Origin: Pseudo-nitzschia pungens
Lineage: Eukaryota; Bacillariophyta; Bacillariophyceae; Bacillariales; Bacillariaceae
Reading direction: 5' to 3'
Length of the DNA stretch: 64,000 nucleotides
Assembly: GCA_037355855.1 (NCBI GenBank)
Contig: CM074766.1
Coordinates: forward strand, 3,720,001 to 3,784,000
The stretch's first letter is position 1. Each line of letters begins with the position of its first letter. The translations under genes and the position numbers were made by a program. Positions 21,022-32,300 of this stretch are shown here, piece after piece. The notes below the pieces were generated by a model. The model was not told the DNA's origin. It searched no databases and saw nothing but the letters and a program-made list of their open reading frames with translations.

Positions 21022-21045
21022 CGTCCGAAAACTGGTTCGCGACCC

Positions 21046-21605
21046 CTCCCAAGAATTTATTTGGGGGGGTCGCGATTTATTCCTGGCTCATTTTGACGTA
21101 GCTCGATTCCTAGCTCTTTCGCGATTCGCAACCCCAATCGCGACCCAGTAACTACCTCAATTACGAAAATTACGAAAAAAATAAAATAAAATTCAAACTC
21201 GACCCAAATTTTTTTTCAATCTGACTCATTAGTACCGACCCTACCATCATTATATATTATGAGACTGTTGCAGAAATTCACTCCCAAAAATTGATTTCTC
21301 ATCCCGACACAAAGTATTTCCCATCACACCCCTCAAGAAATTCATCACAAAAATCACAATTATTACCCGAAGCCCAGGAATCGCGACCCCCCATGAAAAA
21401 AATTTTTGAAACACTATGATGCAAAATATAAGTCTTTCTTTTGATAAATATTGATACTACTCTAATAATTGTTTATTCTCTGTTCAATTTTCTCACACAC
21501 TCACACACAAATTAAGAAGTCAAAATCGTCGTTGCTCTTCGCTCCTCGGCTCGCTTCGATCGTCTTCCTTACACACTCACACACAAATTTTGGTTCAAAA
21601 GATTT
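21046..21605 (-). repeat. B-end arm of E3
   Basis: Inverse copy of the B-arms at 16740-17236 and 20260-20750. Between 21480 and 21600 there is a short CGTCGTTGCTCTTCGCTCCTCG block flanked by two ACACACTCACACACAAATT copies. It is probably the 3' UTR of the gene ending at 21606. Confidence 0.75.
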
Positions 21606-23209
21606 TTAAAGACTTTCCAATGCGTTCTCGTTACTGCCAGTAAAGTCCTCCTCATCTTCATTTACATCTAGCAAAGCTTGTAGCTCCGGACTAATGTATT
21701 CAGTAACTTCTGCCTCCTGCACCCAGTCCTCATCGAACGCACTGTTGTTGTTGTCATTGTTTACACTCTCGCGACGAAGCCTCTCTCTCAATCTTTCCTC
21801 ACACTCTCTACCCGTTCTCGGATCGTTCCTCAGCACCACAATCTCCCTGCACAAGTTATTGAACAGTGCTAGACCTTCCTTTGACCATGATTGCTCCTCT
21901 CCACTGTATTGGTCACAAAATTTCTTTTTCTTCCTCCTTCTCACAATCCTGCCACCGCCGTTCCTTTTTTGCTCAACATGATTCACCCAAACATCATACT
22001 CATTATGAATCATCATCAATGCAAATGCTTCATCGGTTTCTGTGAATATTTCACTCATCAAACATGTCGTCTTTTTGTGTTTGTAGTCCCTCTCTAATGG
22101 AGAGATGCTTGATAGAATCTGAGTCACAAAGTAATGAAAATCCTCATTTTCACTGTTGTTGTCATACCTTCTGTACTCTGGGTTAAGTCCCAGCTTCTTT
22201 CTACTACTAGTTCCACTACTACTAGTACTCTCCCACATCACAATCTCCACTTTACCCGGAAAGGAATCGGGCACAATGCCTTCGCGATCGAGTGTGTCCT
22301 CTAGTAGGAGTACACAGCAGTAGAAAGCGTTAGAGTAGCAGGGGATATACCATCAATCACCACCAAGCAGTAATAGTAACCAATTTATTCACTTAGTAAG
22401 CACGTACCGAGAAAATGTTTTCTAGCCAAAGTTTGAGCATTGTGCCGCAGCGTGGAAACACCCTTGTACACCAACCTCCTGTTAAACTTATAAAAAATTT
22501 GAAATAGAATACCATGGGGTGGAACCACAGCTCGGGACGCAATCGCTTTCTTCAAAATTGATTTGACCTTATTCTCATCCACAATAAACTTCAAGTCACG
22601 AAACCACCTATTTTTTATGTGCCGTGTCAACTGTGCTTCCAAACCCGCGTCTTTTTGATGTTTCTTAACTTTAACCAAATTCAGCTGTGTTATCTCTAAT
22701 TTTGCTTCACTTACGGTTCGTACCATCTGTGGCTTTGGCTTCTTCCCTGTTTCAGTTGCCGTCAGCGTGGGCTCTTCTTTTTTTGTATCCTCCCGCAGTG
22801 TTGTCACATCCCTCTCTAAAGAAGCTACTTTCTGCTGGCTCTCTTTTAGCTGTTGTAGCAATGCCTCATAGGTTGGTCTTGGTGTTATTTTGGTACTGGT
22901 CGTAATAGTTCTTGGTGTAACAACACCCTGGGCGGCGGCGGGCTTGTTGGTTGATGGTGTGGTACCAACCAAAACCTCGGTCGGGTTGTTCTTGCTTTTT
23001 TTATTTCTTCCCTCTCCACCACCTGAGGTGGGTGGTAGTTTTCGACTTGTCTTTGGGTTCGATTTCGTACTGCTAGAACTACTAGTAGTAGTATCACCAC
23101 CTGTATTAGCATTGGATACAATTTTTCCACTTCGATTCTTTCTTGGTGCATTGCAATTGGTGGGTGCTTTCGTTGTTATTTCCTGATACTCATCATATAC
23201 GGTAGGCAT
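21606..23209 (-). CDS. Two-exon accessory gene of E3 (498 aa, unknown function)
   Basis: Exon 1 is 23209-22408, exon 2 is 22300-21606. Two separate frames join exactly when the 107-nt GT-AG intron is removed: exon 1 ends ...RKHFL plus one base, and exon 2 supplies the other two bases and reads EDTLDREGIVPDSF. I chose the ATG at 23209 (MPTVYDEYQE, A at -3) because the longer open frame upstream has no good start. Residues ~1-120 are basic and Ser/Thr/Pro-rich. Residues ~120-155 (LLQQLKESQQKVASLERDV) are a short coiled coil. Residues ~185-270 are basic and may bind DNA. The C-terminal ~80 residues are acidic (EVTEYISPELQALL). The same C-terminus survives in E4. CACTA elements often encode a second, DNA-binding protein beside the transposase; a similar role is inferred. 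Confidence 0.65.
22301..22407 (-). other. Spliceosomal intron, 107 nt
   Basis: On the minus strand it begins GTACGTGCTTAC and ends TTTCTACTGCTGTG...CTACTAG. It contains stops in all frames and splits codon 268. Removing it joins two otherwise separate ORFs in frame, the best evidence for splicing in this window. Confidence 0.75.
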
Positions 23210-24406
23210 TTTTTCGGGCGTCGGAAGTAAAAAAAATATGTGAAGCCATAAAATTGTGAACACAGTTTTTTCACTACTAACAAAAAACCTGTTAATCATT
23301 TTCCACCCACCATCCCCGCAACTTGTAATGGCATACACTTCACTATGGAAATTGTATGTGACGTGGCCAAATGTTTAAGAGGATTCCCACCCGCGCCATA
23401 ATTTTTTTTCTATCCACCTGTGCACATCTCTGTTCATTCTCTACTGTACCCATATTCAGTAGTGATTGTATTTTTGGCTCTACTATTCCCTGCTGTACAG
23501 TAGGAAAAAATTACTAGTACTAGTACTACTACATAAGTATACCAGCAGTAGCAGAAGTTCAACTACTACGCGTATGTGAGTGCAGTAGTACCGGCAGTGA
23601 TAGATTCAAATATATAATGACAATATCCATGACTAGAACAAAAGGATCGAACCGTCTCTGTGGTAGCATTGTGGTCATAAGGGTCAGATGTGGTAGGATG
23701 GAATCCTTCACAAGCAATATACTTTTCTTTGCCAAGGGACTGGACTACTACTTTTTTTGTCAAATTTTTCATCCTGGTTTATTCTATTTCATATTCTTGG
23801 ACATACTAGTAACCAAACAATCACCATTATCTTACATAGCCACTTGTGTATCTGTGCATTTTTAACAATAGAACACAAAAAAAAGCCGGAAAATGTGACC
23901 CATAGACAGGAAATAGTATGCACATTCTGTGGTGTACTGGGAATGGTCCTCCCCAGACATCAGGTGTCACATCCAAAATATAATTGGTAGCAAGTTTATT
24001 CCTTTTTACTATTCTAATAGATGCATACTGACCATTATTCAGTGTGGAATACAACAAATGATAGTCAGTGCGACCCATACACAGCAAATATGCATTTTCT
24101 GTGCTGGTGTAAACTCGGGTACTGAGAATTTTTCTGACAAATCAGAACTTACATTCATAATATAATTGGTAGCAAGAAGTTTATTCCTCCTATTTACTAT
24201 TCTAATAGATGCATATACTCACCATTATTCAGTGTGGAATACAAAAATTTTTGTGACAGTGTCACCCATACACAGGAAATATGCACATTCTGTTGTGTAA
24301 ACTCTGGTGCTGGGAATTTTACTCAGAAAGCAGAACTTACATCCATCATACTATAACTGGTAGTAAGAAGTTTATTGTTTTTTTGGGTTGTAAGAGTACA
24401 TTTTTA
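23210..24406. repeat. E3 non-coding interval with ~185-bp imperfect tandem repeats
   Basis: From ~23880 to ~24380 a unit is present about three times at ~170-195-bp spacing. Landmarks are ACCCATACACAGGAAATATGCA, TTCTAATAGATGCATA and ACCATTATTCAGTGTGGAAT (24040 and 24230). The remainder (23340-23880) is TAGTAGTAC-rich and includes CGCGCCATAATT, shared inverted with the short copies. No gene. Confidence 0.65.
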
Positions 24407-24573
24407 TTACTTTTTTATAATATTATCATAATTGTTACTACTAATTCCTAAATTTGATCCATTTTTACAATGTTTTGATACCCATCCCGTGTCTTCCTTA
24501 GGTGGTGGCTTCTTTCCCGGATTCGATCCTGGTGGTGGCTTTTTTCCTGGATCCGATCCTGGTGGTGGCTTCT

Positions 24574-25815
24574 TCATCTGGTCGAATGGAAGGCTTGATG
24601 TTGAGCTCTTCTTGCCCTTCTTCCCCCCCCTTTTTTTTTCTTCTTCTTCTTCCCTTTGATGGCTTGTTTCACGTTTCGGATGTACTTTTCCAAACTCCTT
24701 TGTGACACAGTAGTAGCGGTCGGGTTGTCATCTGTGATCTGAGTATATACCATACCACGGAAGTGGAATCTTTGTTGCATTGTCATACCATTAGTTTCAC
24801 CACTAATAATGGTTTCGATTTGTTCCTCTGTCAAAAGTTGATCTGCCTCTTCAATTCTTCCATCCGATTCTTCCACTTGCTCATCTGAACCTTGCCCTCT
24901 AGCACCAAAAACTGCCCTGTAATGTTGTCGTACACTTTCTGTGTGATATGGTCCGACGTGGGTTTCTGGTTTCTTAGGATCAAATGAATTTTTCACGAAC
25001 CAATTGCCGGCATCGATCAAGCGTTCTCCAAATGACCGCCGATAGGCATTAAAACCTGGACCCACAAGGAATGTTAGTTTTGGCTCATCCTCTCTCTTAT
25101 AGTCCTCATTCTCGGTTGTGGCAGTTGGTTTTAAATGTGGTTTCTCAACAACTTCGTCGTAGCAGAATAAACCATGCATAGAGCCAGGACATTCCAGGTG
25201 TTTTTCTTCATCCTCAAAGGTGGTGAGTGTCTCCTGCAGTACTTTTGTGTTAGCTGCCACCATTTTAAACTTCTTCATGGAAGTACTGTCTTTCATCTCA
25301 ATGACAGATTCGGCCCTTTGATTTATTTTCCGGTTCAACCTCTGCTGCTTTCGGAACACAGGATCATTATAGTCCCCATTGGTACCATTAGTATGGTTCG
25401 AATTGTCACCCATGGTTGGGGCAGTGGAATGATCCGAGTTGTTTGAATTGTTGTTATTGGCACCATCACTGTTGGTAGTGTCGTCCATGGTTGGGGCAGT
25501 GGAATGGTCCGAATTGTTGGAACCGACGGGAGTGGCAGTCGAATCCTCCAAATTGTTCAAATCTTCATGCTGTAGCTGTTTGTAGAGCTGAAGCACAACC
25601 GGGGGCCAGTCTGGTAATGGATTGTTGGATGGTAGACTTGGAGGTGTACTAGGCCATCCATTTGCTGAGGACTCAGACTCACTATCGGATCGTGGTGCTG
25701 GTTCGGACGTTGGGCTTTCAGTTTCCTCTTTGGAACGAGTAGATCTTCTTCTATTTGTGGGGCGTTGTGACTCAGGAGGTGTAGTGCCTTTTTTCTTTTT
25801 GTGCCTTGCCATCAT
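24574..25815 (-). CDS. Unknown E3 protein, Asn/Ser-rich with Lys-rich tail (413 aa, tail frame uncertain)
   Basis: ATG at 25815 (MMARHKKKKGTTPPESQRP). The first ~75 residues are basic and Ser/Pro-rich, consistent with a nuclear localisation signal. Residues ~90-150 are Asn/Ser/Thr-rich with two copies of NNSDHSTAPTM. The part from ~170 to 380 looks folded (GPGFNAYRRSFGERLIDAGN, HFRGMVYTQITDDNPTATTV). The tail passes through A/G homopolymers at ~24625-24645 (minus-strand A9 then G8). One base fewer there would extend the protein in a Lys/Pro-rich frame with KKPPPGSDPG repeats to a stop at 24407-24409. This looks like the more natural C-terminus. It lies between the transposase and the accessory gene on the same strand, so it is probably an element-encoded gene. 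The family is not recognised. Confidence 0.55.
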   Translation of the reverse strand: MMARHKKKKGTTPPESQRPTNRRRSTRSKEETESPTSEPAPRSDSESESSANGWPSTPPSLPSNNPLPDWPPVVLQLYKQLQHEDLNNLEDSTATPVGSNNSDHSTAPTMDDTTNSDGANNNNSNNSDHSTAPTMGDNSNHTNGTNGDYNDPVFRKQQRLNRKINQRAESVIEMKDSTSMKKFKMVAANTKVLQETLTTFEDEEKHLECPGSMHGLFCYDEVVEKPHLKPTATTENEDYKREDEPKLTFLVGPGFNAYRRSFGERLIDAGNWFVKNSFDPKKPETHVGPYHTESVRQHYRAVFGARGQGSDEQVEESDGRIEEADQLLTEEQIETIISGETNGMTMQQRFHFRGMVYTQITDDNPTATTVSQRSLEKYIRNVKQAIKGKKKKKKKGGGRRARRAQHQAFHSTR

Positions 25816-27359
25816 GTATCTTCAGGTATTCCCTGATTGTTGAATTGATTGTTAAAGATAGAGACCGATTCGATTGTTGTGGAAGGAAACGACGTGTCGA
25901 ACAATGTGACGCGTCGAAAAATACATTCGACAGTCTCCAAGCCGATTGAATTGTGATGATTCATCTTAAAACCTTTCGAAACGATGATTCATCTTAAAAC
26001 CTTTCAAAATGCAATAGGCAATGGTTCAACTGGTTGAGCTCATCCCCAACTGTTCATGGAATTGATGTCACTTGTTGTCACGATCGTATGATTCACTTCC
26101 ATTTCCCCCACCGTGGGCCTTTGCTCGAAATGGGCCTTTGCTCGAAACGAACAATTTCCAAAAAAAAACGTCGTGAAACGGCCTTTACACATTGACATCA
26201 GTTTTAAACCGTAAACGAAGCAATTCAAACGACGCTACTCCTTCCACTTCAAATTATTTTCTAATTTTTTGATTGGCTCATTCATAAGGAATTTTTTGAT
26301 TGGCTCATTCGTAATGAATTTTTTTATTGGCTCATTGTGGGGAAGACACTAGTACTACAGTATAGTAGGATGTGTATGATGCTACTTCGCGCCAAAAATT
26401 TTGTACTAGTAACATACGCGTACAGTGAACAGCGCCATGTCATTTTTTTTTGGCAGCATGTATACTTAGTACTGCATCGTACAAAAAAAACCCCAAAAAT
26501 TTTGTACTACTAACATACGCGTACCGTGTACAGCGCCATGTCATTTTTTTTTTGGAAGCATGTATACTTAGTACCGCATCGTACATACATTTCTGTCTTT
26601 TTTTCTTACGTCATTTTCTTCGGTGAATTTTCCGCCCCACATCTCCCTCATGGGATGTGTCATAATTTTCATTTTCATTTTCGTTTCAATTCTTGCATCG
26701 GAATATTCTGGCCAGTCCAGTTTAACCTAGCCATCAGGCACCGGGACCATCTCTTTTGAAAAAGACACACATGCTGTGGGGAGCTTGAGAACGGCCGCTC
26801 TTGCTTTCTGCTCTGTTGTCTGATTCATATCACGGAGGTCGGGTGTGTTGAAGTCCTGGAACTACCTGGCTTACCCAGATATACGACGTACTGAAATTGA
26901 AAACAACGAAAACGAAGACGAAACTCACAACCGATCGGTGCGCAGAGGGAAGACGACGACGTCGAAGGTACGATCGCTCCAGACAGGGACGACAGGGGTG
27001 CGATCGCTACGATCGCTTCTAACAGGATGTTTGTTGTTATTTTTACTTTCGTCGTTCCATAGGGGAACGATTGCTTCGGACAGGGACGGCGGCGGGTACG
27101 ATCGCTTCGGACAGGGACGATTGGGTACGACAAACGACGACGACGAACGATACGATCGCTCCAGAGAGGGCAGACGGGGTACGATCGCTCCAGAGAGGGC
27201 CGACGGGGGTACAATCGCTATGATCCTTGACAACAACGAACGGTACGATCGCTCCATACAGGGCCGACGACGAACGGGACGGACGGCACAAGGTATGCCT
27301 CATAGTTTAATACAAATGTTTCCTCTAGAATCATAACTAACACAAATATTTTTTCATTC
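25816..27359. other. E3 interval with CGATCG-rich minisatellite and conserved family segment
   Basis: 25816-26620 is the leader of the 25815 gene plus a duplicated ~125-bp stretch (AAATTTTGTACTAGTAACATACGCG at ~26396 and ~26495). 26620-26890 is the inverted family-wide conserved segment. 26930-27290 has repeats of GGGTACGATCGCTCCAGAGA-type, a distant counterpart of the CGT-rich blocks of E1/E2/E5. No gene is supported. Confidence 0.6.
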
Positions 27360-27510
27360 TCCTACAATTTTTGGTTGTTCAGTACAGGAGCGACGGATCC
27401 AACGAAATACCCCCTACAATTTTTGGTTGTTGAGTACAGGAGCGACGGAGCGACGGATCCAACGAAATACCCCTACAAATTTTCGGTAGGTTGTTGCAGA
27501 AAGGAGCGAA
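27360..27510 (+). repeat. ~52-bp minisatellite, 3 units, upstream of ORF 27577
   Basis: Units read TACAATTTTTGGTTGTTCAG, then TACAGGAGCGACGGATCCAA, then CGAAATACCCC, repeated two to three times with variation. The GGTTGTTC...GGAGCGACGGATC core is the same as in the array at 28373-29280. Confidence 0.8.
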
Positions 27511-27576
27511 TACCTCTTTCAACCATTCACAGAGGCGAAGATAGTGAGTGCCTTGCTGCTGAGACAATTAAGCAAC

Positions 27577-28359
27577 ATGGTCAATGGTCTGAATGTGGTG
27601 CCACTTGCAGTGGATCGGGAGTTGAGAAACCACAGGAAAGCTATAGCAATGGCAAGAAGGCAGGAGATCGGTGACATTTTGTATCAGTTTTCTTCCCTCA
27701 ATTCAACGACCCTTGTCCAGCATCCAGTCGGCATTCATTATGACTCATTTGGTAAACAGGATGGCGAGACTGTTTACAGTATAGAGAACAAGATTGGTTT
27801 TGCAACTAAGCACACCAATTCTTACACCAAATATGGCATGGGAAGGGGGGGTCGCGGTCCCGAAACATTTGTGTTCTGCTTGTTGGACTGGGGTAGAGAA
27901 AGAAGACGGAGAGGAGCCGCAGAAGTGAATCATGAACAGGCAGCCGCAGTGGAGGCTCAGAGACAAGCAGAGTGGCAAGCAGCGTTTGAGCGTTGGATGG
28001 CAGTGGACGCAAATCCAAATGCCACTCAGGAAGAGAGGAATGAGGCACGGGATGAGGCAATATTAACTCAAGCTGCGGTCTTGGCAGCTCAGGAAGAGAC
28101 AGCCAATGCACAGGATGCTTTGGACCAAGCAACTGCTGCAATCGCTGCAGCCAATGCTAATGCTGGAGGCAACGCTCCTCCTTCAGATGATGACACGGAT
28201 GCAGATGCTGAGAATGATGATGATGCTAATGCAGGTGAGGATGCTGATGCTGAATCCTCTAATTCGGATTCGGATTCGGATTCGGGCTTGTATATTTTGG
28301 TACCTTCAGAATCAGACACGGAGGAAGAGGAGGTTTCAGAGTTTTGGCGGAACGACTGA
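27577..28359 (+). CDS. Unknown E3 plus-strand protein with Ala-rich helix and acidic Ser/Asp tail (260 aa)
   Basis: I use the ATG at 27577 (MVNGLNVVPLAVDRELRNHR). The open frame runs a little further upstream but only with a GTG. Residues ~1-110 look globular (MARRQEIGDILYQFSSLNS, KYGMGRGGRGPETFVFCLLD). Residues ~120-195 form an Ala/Gln/Glu-rich, probably helical stretch. Residues ~200-260 are Asp/Ser-rich with a run of SDSDSDSDSG, then DTEEEEVSEF. It is encoded opposite to the other E3 genes and sits between two blocks of the same minisatellite. GTGAGTG at 27544 and CTTGCAG near 27610 could be splice sites, so the N-terminus is uncertain. The family is not recognised; it may be a captured gene. 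Confidence 0.45.
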   Translation: MVNGLNVVPLAVDRELRNHRKAIAMARRQEIGDILYQFSSLNSTTLVQHPVGIHYDSFGKQDGETVYSIENKIGFATKHTNSYTKYGMGRGGRGPETFVFCLLDWGRERRRRGAAEVNHEQAAAVEAQRQAEWQAAFERWMAVDANPNATQEERNEARDEAILTQAAVLAAQEETANAQDALDQATAAIAAANANAGGNAPPSDDDTDADAENDDDANAGEDADAESSNSDSDSDSGLYILVPSESDTEEEEVSEFWRND

Positions 28360-28372
28360 TTCAAATAGAAGA

Positions 28373-29280
28373 TCAAAGGATCGATCGATTTTGGGTTGTT
28401 CCAGAAAGAAGCGACGGATCGATCGATGGTCCAGAATGGAGCGACGGATCAATCAATTTTCGATTGTCGGTTGTTCGGTACGATCGAGTTTCGGATGTTA
28501 TGAAATGGAGCGACGGATCGATTGATTTTCGGTTGTTCCGAAAAGGATCGATTCCAGAAAGGAGCGACGGATCGATCGACGGATCGATTGATTTTTGGAT
28601 GTTATGAAATGGAGCGACTGATCGATCAATCGATTGATTTTCGGTTGTTCCGAAAAGGAGCGACTGATCGATCGACGGATCGATTGATTTTCGGTTGTTC
28701 CGAAAAGGAGCAACGGATCGATTGAAATTTCGGATCGATTGATTTTCGGTTGTTCCAGAAAGGAGCGACAGATCGATCGACGGATCGATTGATTTTTGGA
28801 TGTTATGAAATGGAGCGACTGATCGATCGATCGATTGATTTTCGGTTGTTCCGAAAAGGAGCGACTGATCGATCGACGGATCGATTGATTTTCGGTTGTT
28901 CCGAAAAGGAGCGACAGATCGATTGATTTTTGGTTGTTCCGAAAAGGAGCGACGGATCAATCGACGGATGATCGACGGATCGATTGATTTTCAGTTGTTC
29001 CGAAAAAGAGCGACGGATCGATCGATCGATTGATTTTCGGTTGTTCCGAAAAGGAGCAACGGATCGATCGATCGATTGATTTTCGGTTGTTCCGAAAAGG
29101 AGCGACGGATCGATCGATCGATTGATTTTCGGTTGTTCCAAAAAGGAGCGACGGATCGATCGATTTCGGTTGTTCCGAAAAAGAGCGACGGATCGATCGA
29201 TCATTTTCGGTTGTTCCAGAAAAGAGCGAAGGATCGTTCGGTTGCTCGGTTCTTCCGAAACGAAGCGACGCATCGAAGAG
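28373..29280 (+). repeat. ~50-bp minisatellite of E3 (GGTTGTTCCGAAAAGGAGCG)
   Basis: About 18-20 units are built from ATTGATTTTCGGTTGTTCCG, AAAAGGAGCGACGGATCGAT and a variable number of CGATCGAC or GACGGATC. It separates the 27577 ORF from the transposase, whose stop lies at 29367. Six-frame ORFs across it are artefacts. Confidence 0.95.
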
Positions 29281-29366
29281 TGATAGTATATGCGATGGAT
29301 CGATTCGCAACTCAGCAAATGATACAAAGATTTTTTATTGTTTAGATGTGCCTAGTGTAGAATGGA

Positions 29367-32300
29367 TCATTCAGCAATGTCGGTGTTTTCTGATTCCTCT
29401 CGTTGTACAGGACAAGCGGAGTAGAGGCTCTCGTAGGTAGTATATGTCATAGAATTATTTCTCTTTTCAAAGAATTCGAGCCATTGCAGTCGATTGTGAA
29501 CAACCAACCACCGACCATTGTTTACTGGTTCAGCATTCTCGTCCAGTTCAGGAACAACTGCCAGTTCCGAAAGAATAGTGTCAGCGTTGAATAAATATAA
29601 AGTATTGTCAAGATAGCCACTTTTTACAAAGTGAGATGATGTAGACCTTGGATCCTCTTCAAACTTTCTGACAACCGCGTAGATGCCATCTGAATCAACA
29701 TCGTATCCATTCACAGCCAATGTGGGTTGTTTCAAATCTTTCACATGCAGTAAACACAGCATTTGACAGGGGATTTCAGTGTTATCATCGACTGCAAACA
29801 TTGCCCAGTCAAACCATACACTGTTAACTTGGCCTGAATCAGACCTGTATGAGGGGTGACATCGGAACAGGTAGTTGACACGATTCACAGAATCCCATCT
29901 GTTGTGTTCGGTGAACCCAAATATGCTGGATGTGTCATTCAGCAAGGGAAGGACAGAGTTGCAAACAAAATCTAGTACAATTGATGAATGAAATGGTTTG
30001 TTGTAGTTCCGTTGTCTGATCCATCTCATCGAACTTTTGGTTCCATCCAGAAAAATGGTGAAACGGGCACCATACTGGGATGGCCTGCGGGATACGACTT
30101 TAGGATCACCACCCACTTTCTTCAACTTGTAATGAGAGGTTGCGAGTCGAAGGAGAGATGCTTCTTCTTTCCGACGGGTTGTCTGATGGACTAAGGTTGC
30201 GGCATTTTGTTGAGTATTTTTGGACGGTGCTTTTATTTCTGTCTTGTGGTGACTTTCACTGTATGCAGAATCGAAACCTAATGTTGGACCCCACAGACTG
30301 ATGTACTTCGGAATGTGAAAGTAGAGGTGATTTTTTATCAATTTTGTTCCCATTCCCTTCCTAAGGCAGGTGCCATTGATAGAGTTGAGGAAATGAATGA
30401 TGGTTTTGGGAAGATTTTTGATGCACTTAGTGGTAGGCCGGCCGTGTTTGAGAAATTCTTCCATTGAGATGATTTGTTCGATGACATCAATGTGCTTCTT
30501 CACAAATGAGTTGTCCCTCAAAATTGCATTGCCGGATTCAGAAACCAATGTTAGAAGAATCGAAATCAGCATACCACTGTAATCGTGGCCCTCTTTTTTA
30601 GTGACAGATAGAAGATTGGAGCTGAATTTAGTTCTGGGAAAGTCACGATCCGACTGCCTTGAGAGAAGGGCTCCATATTTTTGAGAGACGTGCCCGATTG
30701 TATTTACTGTGGAAACACCGGTCATTAGATGATCAGCATACGGGCATGGTATTGAACCCTTCATCAGTTGCTCCAGGGATTCTATTGCTCATTTGGCACA
30801 CCCCAGCTGGTGCATATGAAGGCATTCACCAGGGGAGGCTAAGTGGATGTTGTTGACATTTGTACCAAAGTTGAGACTGTGGAATGCATTTCTGATTTGG
30901 TGATGAGAAATATTGTTGAAATATTCCTTGGTGGTGGTGTCATCTGAGTCTGGAAATGTATGAAAATTGGATGGGACCCAAAGAGAGGCTGTTTGTTGTG
31001 CTGATGGTCTGTTTATGTCCTTGGTGGAACAGTTACAGTGTCGGCAGAGCTTTTGTACACCCCCCGACAGTGATCCATATTTGCCACATAATTTATCATG
31101 CAGTTCTGTGTCACCGATGACATAGGCTATTGCAAATTTCATTTTGACTTGCCACAATTGGCCGGCATAAGGGAGAAAATCCCATTGGATGCCTTCATGG
31201 GTGGACTCACATGCTTCTTTGAAAGAGCGGAGCGCCACTTCTAGGGCATTGTGCAGGTTTTGGATTGATTCTTTTGGAGATGGTTTTCTTGAATGGTGGA
31301 TGCTCTCCAAATCTGAGTCAGGATGAAAATAGATTGTTGTCCATGCTTCAGGCCTTTTCCTGGTTTCAATGTTGAATATGCCTAGGGTCATGTTGAGTGG
31401 AGTCAGTGATAGTCTTCTGTGCGCATCCAAGCTAATTCCATCCATGTAAAAAATGATGGGAACAAGGATTTCAGAATTTTCTTCTATGCAGAGGGATCTC
31501 CATGAATCCGACCACCATGATCCGTGGTGCAACTCAGTGATGGGACAAGAATCAGTTCGAACCGGGACATTCTCTGGTGACAAGGGGGTGTTGCTGTTGG
31601 GGAATGACAAATTTTCTTCCGACATTAAATCTGGGTTCGACAGAAGGGAATACAAAGCATCCAAAAAGGGACGGACGTATATTTGAGCAGGTTTGTTGTC
31701 AGGAAGCCAATTCACAATTTTGGGCTCAAATTTTGGTTCAGAAGATATGCCAAGATTTTTTTTTATTTCTTGGAAAATGGCATCACGTTTTCTTGTTGGT
31801 GTAACATTGAAATCGAAACCGGGAAGATTATTGCTGGCTTTCGCCCAATTGAAAATGGTTTGATAAGTGGAAAGAGGTAGCTTGTGCTGTGATATAATGT
31901 TGAGGAGGTTGATTTCGGCAATAAGTTCCGGACGAGGTGGGAACAGAGTGCGATTCCGGAATGTTCCCTCTCTTTCGTTTATGGAAATGGTGGTGCTTTC
32001 TTTCATGATTTCGGAATCAGATATTTCTGTGTCAGAACTGGCATCAAAATGGTCCGAGGCATCAACATCGGAATCGATTGCATTCATTTCCTCGTTTTCA
32101 GCCATATGCGATTCGATTGCCTGTCTGTCCATGGGTGGGATGAATACATTGGCGATCACTTGAGGATTGAGTGAGGTATGGATAGAAGTTGTTGCGGCGG
32201 TGTCATTTGGGGCAAGGGAGGGGGGGATTTGTGGTCCATTCTGTGTCATTGTCAGTCCATACTGTGATGGTGTGTGTCGGACCAAAGGGAGGGTGACTTC

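Noticed and set aside
27375..27674. ORF with WSECGATCSGSG resembling a thrombospondin type-1 motif
   Set aside because: Short chance match in a frame overlapping the better-supported 27577 ORF and partly repeat-derived.
28373..29327. Arg/Ser-rich ORFs around FRNNRKSIDPSID
   Set aside because: Minisatellite translation on both strands.
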